A stretch of DNA of 56,238 nt from an uncultured Bacteroidia bacterium (GCA_937922655.1 CALAJH010000073.1:1-56238); one strand, 5' to 3'; shown: positions 9,215-18,431, counted from the stretch's first letter. Made by a program: numbers and translations. Notes: generated from the sequence alone by a model not told the origin.

Positions 9215-9736
9215 TTACTTTTTGTATATGACTTTTGCGGTATAATTACGAATGCCGTCGGTCATGCGTACGTAATAAGCGCCGTCGGGTAGGGGAGTGA
9301 GGTCGAGCGTTTCGCTTTCGCCGCGAAAAGACTTTTGTTGGACGGTTTCGCCCAAGGTGGAAACGACGACAAGGTTCCAAAGTTTACCGTCGTTGGGAGC
9401 TTTGACGATAAATTTTCCGTTTCCGGGGTTGGGGGAAATATCCAACTTGTCGGAATGCAATTTGGGGGTGCGGGAGGCAAGGTAAAAATACTCGGGTTCG
9501 CTTTTTTTCGATACCTTCACGGTATAAGTTCCCACTTCGGTGGGAGGGAGGGTTGCCGCCGTCGCTCCGACAATCTCTTGGCCGTCTTTGTACCATTGGT
9601 AACTGTCGAAGGTTTCGTTCAGGGTTAATAGCCCGTCAACTTCCGAGATTTGCGGATTGGGGACCGTACAGTCCTGCGCCGAGACGTACGCCGCGCACGC
9701 CATCGTCCACAAAAGAGTTAGTTTCGCCGTTTTCAT
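9215..9736 (-). CDS. Small T9SS-exported protein with Ig-like domain
   Basis: This 173-residue protein is read from ATG 9736. The reading frame stays open further upstream, but that part only mirrors surE on the other strand. A signal peptide (about 1-22, ending VSAQ) is followed by one Ig-like fold around 40-85 (YQWYKDGQEIVGATAATL, then GTYTVKVS). A type A T9SS sorting tail fills about 95-173, with LDISPNPGNGKFIV and LPDGAYYVRM. It has its own promoter. The binding target is unknown, and it is small for this class, with one domain plus the sorting tail. Confidence 0.8.
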   Translation of the reverse strand: MKTAKLTLLWTMACAAYVSAQDCTVPNPQISEVDGLLTLNETFDSYQWYKDGQEIVGATAATLPPTEVGTYTVKVSKKSEPEYFYLASRTPKLHSDKLDISPNPGNGKFIVKAPNDGKLWNLVVVSTLGETVQQKSFRGESETLDLTPLPDGAYYVRMTDGIRNYTAKVIYKK

Positions 9737-9767
9737 CGTTCGTATAGCGATATTTGGTCTTAGAATG

Positions 9768-9796
9768 CAAAAATATAAAAATATTTTCGATACCAA
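9768..9796 (-). promoter_or_regulatory. Bacteroidota promoter, TTG-N18-TATTTTTG (minus strand)
   Basis: On the minus strand TTG (9794-9796) and TATTTTTG (9768-9775) are 18 nt apart, as expected for this phylum, and lie 31 nt before the ATG at 9736. Confidence 0.65.
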
Positions 9797-9875
9797 TAAA
9801 TACATGCAAAAATTTAACATGGGTAAAAGGGCGACGAACGAGTAAATCGAGGCTTCCAACTTGCGCGAAACTTCG

Positions 9876-9883
9876 TATCTTTG
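9876..9883 (+). promoter_or_regulatory. -7 promoter box (TATCTTTG) for surE
   Basis: TATCTTTG fits TAnnTTTG and ends 21 nt before the surE ATG at 9905, which implies a short leader. No clear -33 element was seen. Confidence 0.5.
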
Positions 9884-9904
9884 TGCTGCGAACTTATCAC
9901 GGTA

Positions 9905-10735
9905 ATGTCGGAAACATTGATTTTGGTATGCAACGACGACGGCATAGACGCCAAAGGCATACATGCACTGGCCAAGGTGGCCAAACGTTTTGGGAAAGTG
10001 GTCGTCATTGCGCCCGACAGTCCGCAGAGCGGCATGGGTCATGCCATCAGCGTCAGCAAGCCCCTGCGTCTCAAACCCTATCCTTTTGGCGACGGCATCG
10101 ACGCTTACGCCTGCTCGGGAACGCCCGCCGACTGCGTCAAAATGGCCACCGGCGTTGTTTTGCACCGCAAACCCGACCTCGTTCTTTCCGGCGTCAATCA
10201 CGGCCTCAACGCCTCCATCAGCGTTTTTTATTCCGGAACCATGAGCGCCGCCATGGAAGCCGCCATTGAAGGGGTGCCCTCCATGGGTTTTTCTTTGGCC
10301 GATTTTTCCGCCGACGCCGACTTTTCCGCCTCCGAACGCATCGTCGACATCGTTCTTAAAAATCATTTTCACTACGGAACGCCCGAAAACATTACCCTCA
10401 ACATCAACATTCCCCGCTTGCCCCTCGAACAAATTAAAGGCATTAGAGTTTGCCGCCAAGCCTACGGGCGTTGGGTCGAAGAGTTTGAAGAAAGAATCGA
10501 CCCCCACGGGCGTCCGTACTGGTGGCTCGCCGGACGTTTCAAACTCAACGACGAAGGCACGGATACCGATATTTGGGCCATTGAAAACGGTTATGTGTCC
10601 ATTTGTCCGGTCAATATCGACGCCACCGCCCACCACACTTTGCCCCAAGTCAATCGTTGGAAGCTAGAGAATTTAGCTATGACCGAAGTGCGTGAAACCG
10701 CGCCGCACTTCGTCGAATTTACACCGCCGGAATAG
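9905..10735 (+). CDS. surE: 5'/3'-nucleotidase SurE
   Basis: This 276-residue enzyme removes phosphate from nucleoside 5'- and 3'-monophosphates in the cytoplasm. The family signatures are clear: the metal-binding N-terminus VCNDDGIDAKG (D11, D12), APDSPQSGMGHA with Ser42, SGTPADCVKMA, and LSGVNHGLN followed by FYSGTMSAAMEA. I start it at ATG 9905, since an earlier in-frame TTG at 9881 overlaps the predicted -7 box. Its 3' end overlaps the convergent glpD gene by 17 nt with no room for a terminator between them, so the two transcripts share complementary 3' ends. Confidence 0.95.
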   Translation: MSETLILVCNDDGIDAKGIHALAKVAKRFGKVVVIAPDSPQSGMGHAISVSKPLRLKPYPFGDGIDAYACSGTPADCVKMATGVVLHRKPDLVLSGVNHGLNASISVFYSGTMSAAMEAAIEGVPSMGFSLADFSADADFSASERIVDIVLKNHFHYGTPENITLNINIPRLPLEQIKGIRVCRQAYGRWVEEFEERIDPHGRPYWWLAGRFKLNDEGTDTDIWAIENGYVSICPVNIDATAHHTLPQVNRWKLENLAMTEVRETAPHFVEFTPPE

Positions 10736-12230
10736 TTTCCGCATGCCGAACTCCGTCCGTCAAGCCGACCGACAAACGCCGAAAATAAAAGTCGTTTTCG
10801 CATTCCACCCATTCGTATTTTCGGGCGTATTCGTATTCGCCCGACAAATATGGACGTTCGGCAGACAGCAGTCGATAGTCGTCTTTTCGTGCATAATCCA
10901 ACACTTTTTCAAAATCCTTGCCGTAGCGCAAAAGATGTTTTTTTGTTTTTTCGCCCAGAAAACGATAGCGGGAAACGAGGCGAAAATACGTTTCGGGTTC
11001 GATGGAATCGTGAAAAGAACGGCCCGCCGTTTGGCATTTGACGAACGGCTTTTCCAACAACGTAAACAAGCGATTGACCGCGTCTTCGGCCATGAATCGA
11101 AACGTCGTCCACTTGCCCCCCAAAACGTGAACCGCTTTTTTTTCTTTTATCACCTCCACTTCGTGGTCGCGAATCAAGGCCTCGGAACGTGAAGTCTTTG
11201 ACGATTTAAGCACCAAAGGACGATAGCCCGCCATCGTTCCCGTAACGTCTTTAACCGACAACGGCTCGCACAAGTAACGATTGACCTCCCCCAACAAATA
11301 TTCGATTTCGCGCTCTTCGACGCGGTAATCCATCGTTTCAGTAAAGTCGTCGGTGGTGCCAATCATCGTTTTTCCCTCCCACGGCAAACAAAAAACGACC
11401 CGTCCGTCCGCCGTTTTCGGAACGAGAAATCCCGCGTGAATACGAAGTTTGTCGGTAAAAATGTGTATGCCTTTCGAAGGTTTTAATCGGGCGTGCGTCC
11501 TCGAAACTTTGAGGCGAATCCTGTCGGCGTAAGGTCCCGTGGCATTGACCAATGTTTTGGCGCGTACCGTGTATTCCGAGTCCAAAACACCGTCAAACAC
11601 CCGTATTTCCCAACGTTTGCCGTCGAATTCCAAATCCGAAACTTCGGCGTAATTAAACAAAACGGCGCCCGCGGCACGGGCCGATTTCGCAATTGAAACG
11701 GCCATGCGTGCGTCGTGAAATTGTCCGTCGAAATATTTCACGCCGCCGAAAAGCTTTTTGTTTTGCAATCGTTCGGATAGCAAAGGCAGCGCCGAAAGGG
11801 TTTGTTGCGCGTTCAAACTTTGCGAACGAATCGACGGACGCGTACCCGCAATCGCGTCGTACGTCCGCAGTCCCGTTCGATAATAAAACTTTTCCTTTGC
11901 CGAATAAACGGGGGTAACGATGGGCAGATAATGTGCAATGTGCGGTGCGAGACGTATCAATAAATCCCGTTCCCGCAACGCTTGTTTGACCAACTTGTAT
12001 TGACCGTAATCGAGTTCGAGAACGGCCTTTTCCAAATAACGCACGCCGCCGTGAAGCAGTTTGGTCGAAGCCGAGGAGGCGCCGGAGGCAAAGTCGGATT
12101 TTTCAAAAAGTACGGTGCGCAAGCCGCGCAACGCCGCGTCGTAGGCGACGCCCAAACCCGTTGCGCCACCGCCCACCACCGCCACGTCAAATTCGATATT
12201 GCGTATGCTTTTTCCGCCCCTTTCGTTCAT
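10719..12230 (-). CDS. glpD: Glycerol-3-phosphate dehydrogenase/oxidase (FAD)
   Basis: This 503-residue flavoprotein oxidises glycerol-3-phosphate to dihydroxyacetone phosphate and passes electrons to the quinone pool or oxygen. An N-terminal FAD-binding Rossmann motif (VVGGGATGLG) is followed by LLHGGVRYLE and later by GYRPLVL, all typical of GlpD. I take ATG 12230 as the start; its A is shared with the last base of the panD stop codon (TGATG), a sign of translational coupling. It is the last gene of a minus-strand run from about 15.85 kb, which is an unusual setting for glpD because no glycerol uptake or kinase gene is adjacent. Confidence 0.93.
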   Translation of the reverse strand: MNERGGKSIRNIEFDVAVVGGGATGLGVAYDAALRGLRTVLFEKSDFASGASSASTKLLHGGVRYLEKAVLELDYGQYKLVKQALRERDLLIRLAPHIAHYLPIVTPVYSAKEKFYYRTGLRTYDAIAGTRPSIRSQSLNAQQTLSALPLLSERLQNKKLFGGVKYFDGQFHDARMAVSIAKSARAAGAVLFNYAEVSDLEFDGKRWEIRVFDGVLDSEYTVRAKTLVNATGPYADRIRLKVSRTHARLKPSKGIHIFTDKLRIHAGFLVPKTADGRVVFCLPWEGKTMIGTTDDFTETMDYRVEEREIEYLLGEVNRYLCEPLSVKDVTGTMAGYRPLVLKSSKTSRSEALIRDHEVEVIKEKKAVHVLGGKWTTFRFMAEDAVNRLFTLLEKPFVKCQTAGRSFHDSIEPETYFRLVSRYRFLGEKTKKHLLRYGKDFEKVLDYARKDDYRLLSAERPYLSGEYEYARKYEWVECENDFYFRRLSVGLTDGVRHAETIPAV

Positions 12231-12583
12231 CAACTTAACAACAATCGGTTGTTGTCGTCGGGGAAAATCACGGTGGGTTGGTAGTTTTTTGCTTCTTCGA
12301 GCGTCATTTGGGCGTAGGCCAAGATAATTACCACGTCCCCCAACAGGGCCAATCTCGCCGCCGGTCCGTTGAGTCCGATGATTCCACTGTTTTCCTCGCC
12401 TTCGATGACGTAGGTCTCAAAACGGTTGCCGTTTTGGAGATTGACGACCTGTACTTTTTCGTTTGGCAACAGGCCCGACGCCCGCAAAAGCGCCTTGTCT
12501 ATCGTGATGCTTCCGACGTAATTTAATTCCAATTGGGTGATTTTCACCCGGTGAATTTTTGCCCTTAATATCTCGACGAGCAT
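12230..12583 (-). CDS. panD: Aspartate 1-decarboxylase (pyruvoyl enzyme)
   Basis: This 117-residue proenzyme decarboxylates L-aspartate to beta-alanine for pantothenate and CoA synthesis. The self-cleavage site Gly24-Ser25 lies in NYVGSITID; Ser25 becomes the pyruvoyl group. The motifs NGNRFETYVI and GLNGPAARL match the family, and the length is normal. It starts 2 nt after the upstream leucine-rich-repeat gene ends and shares its final base with the start of glpD. No panB or panC is in the window. Confidence 0.95.
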   Translation of the reverse strand: MLVEILRAKIHRVKITQLELNYVGSITIDKALLRASGLLPNEKVQVVNLQNGNRFETYVIEGEENSGIIGLNGPAARLALLGDVVIILAYAQMTLEEAKNYQPTVIFPDDNNRLLLS

Positions 12584-12585
12584 TG

Positions 12586-13089
12586 CTAAAATTTAATCGA
12601 ACACTGGGGAAGTGTTTTGGCTATCCAATCCAATTCGTAGGTGGTGATGTAATTGTAGGAAACGTCCAAGTACTTTAAATTTTTGAGTCCGTGCATTCCC
12701 AAAGGAAAACGGTGCAGTTGGTTTCGCGACAAATAAAGATACTTTAAACTCCGGATATTGCCGAGGTTGTCGGGAATTTTGTTGATTTTGTTGCCCATAA
12801 GATTGAGCGAAACCAACGCCTGCAAACGGTCTATGTCTACGGGAATGGAATCTATTTTGTTGTTGGCTAAAATGAGGACGTGAAGATTTCTGAAAAGGAA
12901 AACCTCCGTCGGGAATTTGGACAATTTTTTATTTGAAAGATCGAGTTTGTAGACCGCGTCGGGATTTTCAAAACCGTCTTCGATTGAATAATGCCATCGA
13001 ACGCGTTCAAGTTCCTTGTCGGAAAGGGTTTGGGCGCAAAGCCGTCCGAAAATGAGCGGCAGTAGGGTGGCGATTATTTTCCAAGCCAT
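12586..13089 (-). CDS. Secreted leucine-rich-repeat protein
   Basis: This 167-residue protein has an N-terminal signal peptide (about 1-19, ending CAQ) followed by about four leucine-rich repeats of 22-23 residues between 45 and 150 (KLDLSNKKLSKFP, VLILANNKIDSIP, SLNLMGNKINKIP, YLYLSRNQLHRFP, YLDVSYNYIT). Such short LRR arrays usually form a protein-binding arc. The gene overlaps the end of the M61 peptidase gene by 16 nt and ends 2 nt before panD, so it is part of one operon. Periplasmic or surface location is inferred from the signal; the partner is unknown. Confidence 0.8.
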   Translation of the reverse strand: MAWKIIATLLPLIFGRLCAQTLSDKELERVRWHYSIEDGFENPDAVYKLDLSNKKLSKFPTEVFLFRNLHVLILANNKIDSIPVDIDRLQALVSLNLMGNKINKIPDNLGNIRSLKYLYLSRNQLHRFPLGMHGLKNLKYLDVSYNYITTYELDWIAKTLPQCSIKF

Positions 13090-14786
13090 GAGGTGATGAC
13101 CGTGTTTTCGGGTGAATATTCAAATTTGTAACGAACGTTTTTTAAGAGTTCGTCGGGGGAAAAGCGCAGTTCAAGGGTACGTTCGCCGATTTGGGCCGTC
13201 CATTGGCCGCCTTCGTTGGTAATCAGCGTCCCCGCGACGACCCCGTGTCTTTCCGCCGGAGAACCCGGTATCGTGGTTTCGACAATATATTTTCCCGGCG
13301 TGTACGACGTCGTTCGGATAATTCCTATTTGGTTCGGAAAATCCGGCGTATCGTAGGATACGTTGATTTTTATAGCCGAACGCTCGAATACATAATCGTA
13401 GTCCGGCGGCGCGACGCCGTAAATGTATCTTTCCGAAAACTCGTCAAAGCTTTCCCGCGTCAATTCATGGAAAGTTTCGGCCAAGGACGTCATGTCTATA
13501 CCTTTTCCTTTTTTGTAATAATTGTGGTAAAGCATGGAAAACATATCGTCCAAACCCGCTTTCCCCGAGGTTAAAGTTCGAATGTGTAAATCCAATAAAA
13601 AGCCCACCCGCGAACCCAAAGAATAAAACGAAATTCGATAGGCGGGATGCGCGTAAGACGAACCCGTCAGCCAACTGTCTATGCTGTTTTGGGCGGGAGA
13701 TTGGTATTTTGACGCCGGATTGTTATCCAACGACGAAAACAGGTTCTCGAAATAAGTCATGAAGTTTTCGCGCGTCGTCAGACCCGCTTTTAACAGCGTA
13801 TATTGCGTGTAATAATCGGTGACTCCCTCGGTAAACCAGTGCATGTCCGTCGGGGGTTCGTGGGTATAATCGTAGGGGGTCATTTCTTTGGGTCGAATGG
13901 CTTTTACGTTCCAAATGTGCCATGTTTCGTGAGCGGAAACGGGCAACAACTTCGACCTTATTGCCGACTCCGACGCGAACGAATTTTTTTGCAACACAAA
14001 CAACGCCGATTTTGCGTGCTCCACCGCATGCCGGATTTCCAACGGTACAAACGCATACAAATAGTCGTAGCTTTTGACCGGACAATCCCTAAAAACGTCT
14101 ATCTGTGTCTCGATGATTTTTTGCAGTTCTTTGAGCGTATAATTCCAAATGTCTTCATCGATTTTTTCGTTAATGTAAATATTGACGTTGAAGTTTACTC
14201 CGCGGGTTTGAAACGAACGTTTTTGTAAATTTGGCGATATGATTAACGGAGAATCCGCCAATTCGTGGTAATCTTCGGCATAAAAATGGTTGTTGTTTCG
14301 GCTCAATGCGGTGGCGTATTTCCACGATTGATCCAACCCCGAAATCGTCAATTCATGTTTTTCGTTGAGGCTTTGCCGTGTAAAACCAACGAAGTTAATT
14401 GGATTCAAGACCCATAAATCCTGTCCCAAATACGAGCTTCCCGCGTCCAAGATGCTTGCGTTAAACTTATAGGAAACGACGACTTTCGACGATTCGGAAC
14501 GAATAATCCAAGAGTCTTTGGTGGCTTTGCGTACTTTGAGAACCTTGCCCGTTGCGTCTTTGGCGCCAAAGTCGATTACGCCCGCCGCAAAATTTTGAAA
14601 AATATATCTTCCCGGGCGCCACGAGGCCATGAAAAACTCCGTTTCGCCACCCGGAACGTTGTCGTAAGTCACGTGCACGGACAAAAATTTGTCGTAACCC
14701 GCCGTTCGTTCGATGTTTACTTTAACCATGCCCGACGCGTTTTTTGCCATGACGCAACCCCAAAATATGAGCAGCAGCTTATTCAT
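13074..14786 (-). CDS. M61-family metallopeptidase with PDZ domain
   Basis: This 570-residue exported zinc peptidase resembles the M61 glycyl-aminopeptidase family. The zinc site is H286-E-T-W-H290, with the third ligand likely Glu320 in FTEGVTDYY; the typical following segment NVKAIRP is present. The N-terminal part (about 20-180) is the beta-sandwich domain, the catalytic domain covers about 200-430, and a PDZ-like domain lies near 480-545. The start has a hydrophobic leader with Cys11, so it may be a lipoprotein. The ATG at 14786 overlaps the stop of the upstream gene (TAATG), and its 3' end overlaps the LRR gene by 16 nt. Confidence 0.9.
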   Translation of the reverse strand: MNKLLLIFWGCVMAKNASGMVKVNIERTAGYDKFLSVHVTYDNVPGGETEFFMASWRPGRYIFQNFAAGVIDFGAKDATGKVLKVRKATKDSWIIRSESSKVVVSYKFNASILDAGSSYLGQDLWVLNPINFVGFTRQSLNEKHELTISGLDQSWKYATALSRNNNHFYAEDYHELADSPLIISPNLQKRSFQTRGVNFNVNIYINEKIDEDIWNYTLKELQKIIETQIDVFRDCPVKSYDYLYAFVPLEIRHAVEHAKSALFVLQKNSFASESAIRSKLLPVSAHETWHIWNVKAIRPKEMTPYDYTHEPPTDMHWFTEGVTDYYTQYTLLKAGLTTRENFMTYFENLFSSLDNNPASKYQSPAQNSIDSWLTGSSYAHPAYRISFYSLGSRVGFLLDLHIRTLTSGKAGLDDMFSMLYHNYYKKGKGIDMTSLAETFHELTRESFDEFSERYIYGVAPPDYDYVFERSAIKINVSYDTPDFPNQIGIIRTTSYTPGKYIVETTIPGSPAERHGVVAGTLITNEGGQWTAQIGERTLELRFSPDELLKNVRYKFEYSPENTVITSWLGK

Positions 14787-15853
14787 TAAAGCACCGCGAT
14801 TTTATTGCTTTTTTCGTAAACGGGTTGAAACTTTTTGATTTCGTGTAAAAAGTCCGTGCCGCACATGAGCGTTTCAAACGGCGCGTCGGGCGTAAGTCCG
14901 CCCTCCAATCGTTCAATCAACAGCCGAAGGTATTGCATGGTTTTTTCATTGACGGTGGGAGAAAACTTTTCAAAATACGTTCGTAAATAGGCGATTTCGT
15001 CGGGCCGGCCGTAGATAAAAATATATCGGTTGCAAAATCGAAACAGCGAATGCGTGACGACGACTTGCAAACCTGCATTGGCGGCCGTTTCGGCGTAAGC
15101 GATGTAATACGCCGTGAGGGTCAATAAACTTTGATAAAATTCGCCGATGTTGTTTATTGCCGTGCTGTCGAGCAGAACGATTTGATGGTTGACTTTTGCG
15201 TTCGAAATCACGGGACACGGACAAGGATTTTCCACCCACAAATCATGATTTTTGATTTGGAAAACCTCGGCGCCGAATCCGTCTTGGCCGACGATGTACA
15301 CCGTGCTTTGATTTAGATAATCGGAGTATGCTTCGTGCAACTTTTTTAAGTTCAAATGTTGGTAATCTTCGAGACGCACGTTGGCGTTTTTTCCGCCGGC
15401 CAATGTAAACCTTGGTCCTTCAATCAACTTTGAAAGTCTATGAAACGTGAAATAAAAATTGCTTTCGTGATAATGTTTGAAGGCTTCTTCGCCGTCGGGG
15501 TCGTATTGCGGTTTCAATAAAGGCAAAAGACTTTCGCCTTTGGGAACGATGTAATCGAAATGAAGTTCGCCGTTGAGAATCGAACTTTCGAGGTCGAGGT
15601 TGAGTCGAAAGGGGGCGCCGTTGCGCGCGCAAACTTTGTTTTTGGTCAGGTAGTCCCAATAAAAAACGGCGGCGAAAAGATTGGGGTCTTGACAGGCGCC
15701 GCGTACGACGACGCGCCCCGTCGCAGGCCCCGCAAATTCGCCCGACAGGTTCATTTTCGACGCTACAAAGCGTACGGCGTTTTGGGCCCAAAGCACGTCC
15801 CAAGCTCCGGAAAGCGCGGCCGCCGTGTATACGATAACTATCCCCCCTTTCAC
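14786..15853 (-). CDS. Secreted protein of unknown function
   Basis: I read this 355-residue protein from GTG 15853. That start gives a good signal peptide (about 1-24, ending VLWAQ) and places a near-consensus -7 box (GAATTTTG, 15870-15877) 16 nt upstream; the frame stays open 30 codons further without a better start. The mature part is mixed alpha/beta with many Tyr and Phe and no motif I recognise; HYHESNFYFTFHRLS and the Cys-Pro repeat NPCPCPV are the most distinctive stretches. It is the first gene of the coupled run to glpD, and its stop overlaps the M61 start by one base, which suggests these two work together at the cell envelope. Confidence 0.6.
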   Translation of the reverse strand: MKGGIVIVYTAAALSGAWDVLWAQNAVRFVASKMNLSGEFAGPATGRVVVRGACQDPNLFAAVFYWDYLTKNKVCARNGAPFRLNLDLESSILNGELHFDYIVPKGESLLPLLKPQYDPDGEEAFKHYHESNFYFTFHRLSKLIEGPRFTLAGGKNANVRLEDYQHLNLKKLHEAYSDYLNQSTVYIVGQDGFGAEVFQIKNHDLWVENPCPCPVISNAKVNHQIVLLDSTAINNIGEFYQSLLTLTAYYIAYAETAANAGLQVVVTHSLFRFCNRYIFIYGRPDEIAYLRTYFEKFSPTVNEKTMQYLRLLIERLEGGLTPDAPFETLMCGTDFLHEIKKFQPVYEKSNKIAVL

Positions 15854-15946
15854 CGGTTTTCGTAACCCGCAAAATTCAACATTTTTTGCGCTATTGCCAA
15901 CGTCTATTGTTGTTTTTTTGTTTGCGATTGATTGAAATAGCAACGT

Positions 15947-16462
15947 TTAATTGAATGTTGCATCCGAATTCCAAATTTCGGAAAGTTCGCTTTTGGGGAT
16001 TTCCGGTTCCGTGAGATAGCGTAAAATTTCGGACGGGCATTTTTCGCTTGGGCAGTCGTCGGGAACCTTGCGCATCGGTACGGCCAAGGACAAAAAGTCG
16101 TAGATGTCGGTCGATGCGTCGAACCATACTTGTCCGGGCGAGATTTCGTAGACGTCCTCTTCCTCCAAACCTATGGGATAAGCTTCAAAACTATATACCA
16201 CGCGTTTGGAAAAGTCTATTTTCATATCAAAAGTTTGGAGGCAACGGTCGCAATCCAAGCGTAAAACGCCCGAAAAGCGGTAAATCATAACCATAAGCCG
16301 GGCGTTCTTTTCGACGCTTAACGCCACTTGCACCCTTCCCCCTAGAACCAACGGCTCTTCGACGCGTTGAAAAAAATCGTCCTCGACCAAAAAATCAAAA
16401 CGATGCGTGCCTCTGCCTAATTTGGGAATTTCGAAGGCGTAGGTCGTGTTTTTGGGCTTCAT
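15947..16462 (-). CDS. YceD/DUF177-family protein
   Basis: This 171-residue protein is read from ATG 16462, 4 nt after the stop of the phosphatase gene. The frame is open upstream but would overlap that gene heavily. The Cys pair in LRLDCDRCLQTF near residue 80 and a later DDCPSEKCPSE segment fit the DUF177/YceD family, which in many bacteria is tied to 23S rRNA/ribosomal L32 metabolism and to plastid Ylmg-like partners. The usual rpmF (L32) neighbour is not present here. Placement directly after a response-regulator phosphatase is not usual for the family. Confidence 0.7.
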   Translation of the reverse strand: MKPKNTTYAFEIPKLGRGTHRFDFLVEDDFFQRVEEPLVLGGRVQVALSVEKNARLMVMIYRFSGVLRLDCDRCLQTFDMKIDFSKRVVYSFEAYPIGLEEEDVYEISPGQVWFDASTDIYDFLSLAVPMRKVPDDCPSEKCPSEILRYLTEPEIPKSELSEIWNSDATFN

Positions 16463-16466
16463 GGGC

Positions 16467-18152
16467 TTAAAAATAAAGGGCAATGAGAAGTTGGTCGTCG
16501 GTCTGCTCGTTGCTTCCCTGCCAGTCTTTGAGGGTTTTGACAAAATGTTGTTCTTTTTGCTCAAAATTCATGCCGTCCGATTCCTTTAAGCACAAATACA
16601 GGCGTTTTTGAAGAAATTTTTTATGGTTCGGTCCGCCGAATTGGTCGATAATGCCGTCGGAATACAAATAATACGACTCTCCGGGTTGAACTTTTCCGGT
16701 GTGCAAAGGGGCATTGAAGCGTTCGGGCGGGATGTTTTTGTCGCCGACGGTCAATTTTCCGGCGTTGAAACTATCGGCCTCACCTCCGAACATACGCACC
16801 CAATGAATGCCCGCGCCCGCGTATTCCCAAGTGTTGTCCTCGGGGCGAAAGCTTACCAGACCGATTTCCATGCCGTCGTTGGACGGCGAGTTGGGGTCTT
16901 CTTGTTTGAGTACTTTGCGTACGCCGTCGTGCAGGCGCCGCAAGACCTCGTCGGGACGCGTGATTTTGTCTTGTACCACGATTTGGTTGAGCAGGTTGTT
17001 GGCATTGACGGACATGAGGGCTCCGGGCACGCCGTGGCCCGTGCAGTCGATGGCCGCCAACACAAACCGTCCCTCCGACTCCGCCCACCAATAAAAGTCT
17101 CCGCTCAAAATGTCTTTGGGCCGGTAAAAAACAAACGAACGTGGAATGTGTTTGGCGAGAAGGGTGCGGTCGGGAAGGATGGACTGTTGCATTCGTTCGG
17201 TGTAGCGAATGCTGTCCATGATGTCTTCGTTTTTTTGGGCCAGTTCTTGATTGACGACGCGTACGGTTTCTTTTTCGGCTTCGAGTTCGATGGTTTTTTG
17301 CACCACGCGGTGATACAGTGCGGCCCGTTCCGACGAAATTACCGCTTGGGTTGCCAGCATTTGCAGTATTTCCGAATGAATTTCCGAAAACGCCGCGTTT
17401 CCTTCGACCAATAACGTTCCCGAGCCTTCCGAAGACCGAAACGTTTGCACCAAAACGTCGGACTTGGGAAGTTTGGACTTTGCTCGCAACGATTCGTAAA
17501 GTTCGGCGTGCGGCTCGGCTATCAACGCCATGTAACCGAGCTGTTTGGTGAAGTCGGCGTAGGCGACGGCGGCGACTTTTTGTTCGTTTTCCAACAAAAG
17601 ATAAGCGGCTTCGGCGCCCGTGGCGTGCATCGCGTTGTTGGCCAACATTTGGTAGATGGCGTAAAGGTCGGATTGGGCGGAAATTTCCTGTTGTGCCGCG
17701 TTGAGGGTGCGCAAAAGTCGGTTGGCTTCCGTAAAGACGTCCAGTTGTTTTTTTTGGTAGTAGCTGTTGAGCGCCTCTTCGACGGTCATCATCAGGTCGG
17801 TCGCGTCCCACGGCTTGGCGATGTAGCGATAGAGTTTGGCGTTGTTGATGGCGTTGCGAACGGCGTCCAACCCCGCCTGACCCGTCAATAGAATTTTATA
17901 CTTTTCCGGCCACTTTTTATGTACCTCCACCAAAAATTCGTCGCCTCTCATCCCCGGCATCAATTGGTCGGAAATGACAATCGGTATCTCGATGCCTTCG
18001 GCGTGTAAATCCTCCATAAGTGTCATCGCCTCGTCGGCGCTTTCCGCCAATTCGCATAGATATTTGCGGTTGAAATGCGTTTGAATTTGTTGTTCAAGGC
18101 TGTCGAGAATGATTTTTTCGTCGTCGACGCAAAGAATGACGGGCTTGCTCAT
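16467..18152 (-). CDS. Response regulator with SpoIIE-type PP2C phosphatase output
   Basis: This 561-residue signalling protein begins with a CheY-like receiver domain (1-125): acidic pocket D10-D11, phospho-acceptor D62 in ISDQLMPG, T90 and K113. A linker with a helical region and a possible GAF-like segment (about 130-280) follows, then a coiled coil (about 283-310), and a SpoIIE/PP2C serine phosphatase domain (about 320-560) with SGDFYWW, AAIDCTGHGVPGALMS and the acidic DG-x-x-D-Q tail motif (YSDGIIDQFGG). Phosphorylation probably controls dephosphorylation of a protein partner, such as an anti-sigma antagonist, but no such partner or histidine kinase is adjacent. A -7 box lies 73 nt upstream. 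Confidence 0.9.
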   Translation of the reverse strand: MSKPVILCVDDEKIILDSLEQQIQTHFNRKYLCELAESADEAMTLMEDLHAEGIEIPIVISDQLMPGMRGDEFLVEVHKKWPEKYKILLTGQAGLDAVRNAINNAKLYRYIAKPWDATDLMMTVEEALNSYYQKKQLDVFTEANRLLRTLNAAQQEISAQSDLYAIYQMLANNAMHATGAEAAYLLLENEQKVAAVAYADFTKQLGYMALIAEPHAELYESLRAKSKLPKSDVLVQTFRSSEGSGTLLVEGNAAFSEIHSEILQMLATQAVISSERAALYHRVVQKTIELEAEKETVRVVNQELAQKNEDIMDSIRYTERMQQSILPDRTLLAKHIPRSFVFYRPKDILSGDFYWWAESEGRFVLAAIDCTGHGVPGALMSVNANNLLNQIVVQDKITRPDEVLRRLHDGVRKVLKQEDPNSPSNDGMEIGLVSFRPEDNTWEYAGAGIHWVRMFGGEADSFNAGKLTVGDKNIPPERFNAPLHTGKVQPGESYYLYSDGIIDQFGGPNHKKFLQKRLYLCLKESDGMNFEQKEQHFVKTLKDWQGSNEQTDDQLLIALYF

Positions 18153-18225
18153 GGAAATGACCGAAATCGGATGGATAGCGTAATTTAAACGCCGGGGTTA
18201 AGTATAACGACTTCCATTCGTTGTG

Positions 18226-18233
18226 CAAATTTA
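18226..18233 (-). promoter_or_regulatory. -7 promoter box (TAAATTTG) for the phosphatase gene
   Basis: TAAATTTG on the minus strand fits TAnnTTTG and would start a transcript with a leader of about 65-70 nt before the ATG at 18152. The rest of 18153-18431 holds no convincing gene. Confidence 0.5.
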
Positions 18234-18431
18234 CCGTCATTTTGCCGGACGGCCAAAATTTGTCGGGCTCGTCGCGTGCACCCCGGCCGACAACGACGGA
18301 CTCAACGCTCGCGGTTACAGAAAAATTCATAAACAATCGGTGCGTTTGTATATTCAAAATACAAAGCTCCGGTTGTGATTGCGTTCGTTTGGCTTTTTCG
18401 TTTTCTTGACGAATCGAAAAATTTCCGGCGT

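Noticed and set aside
9737-10648. Upstream extension of the small T9SS protein frame
   Set aside because: It is antisense to surE; the signal peptide and promoter place the start at 9736.
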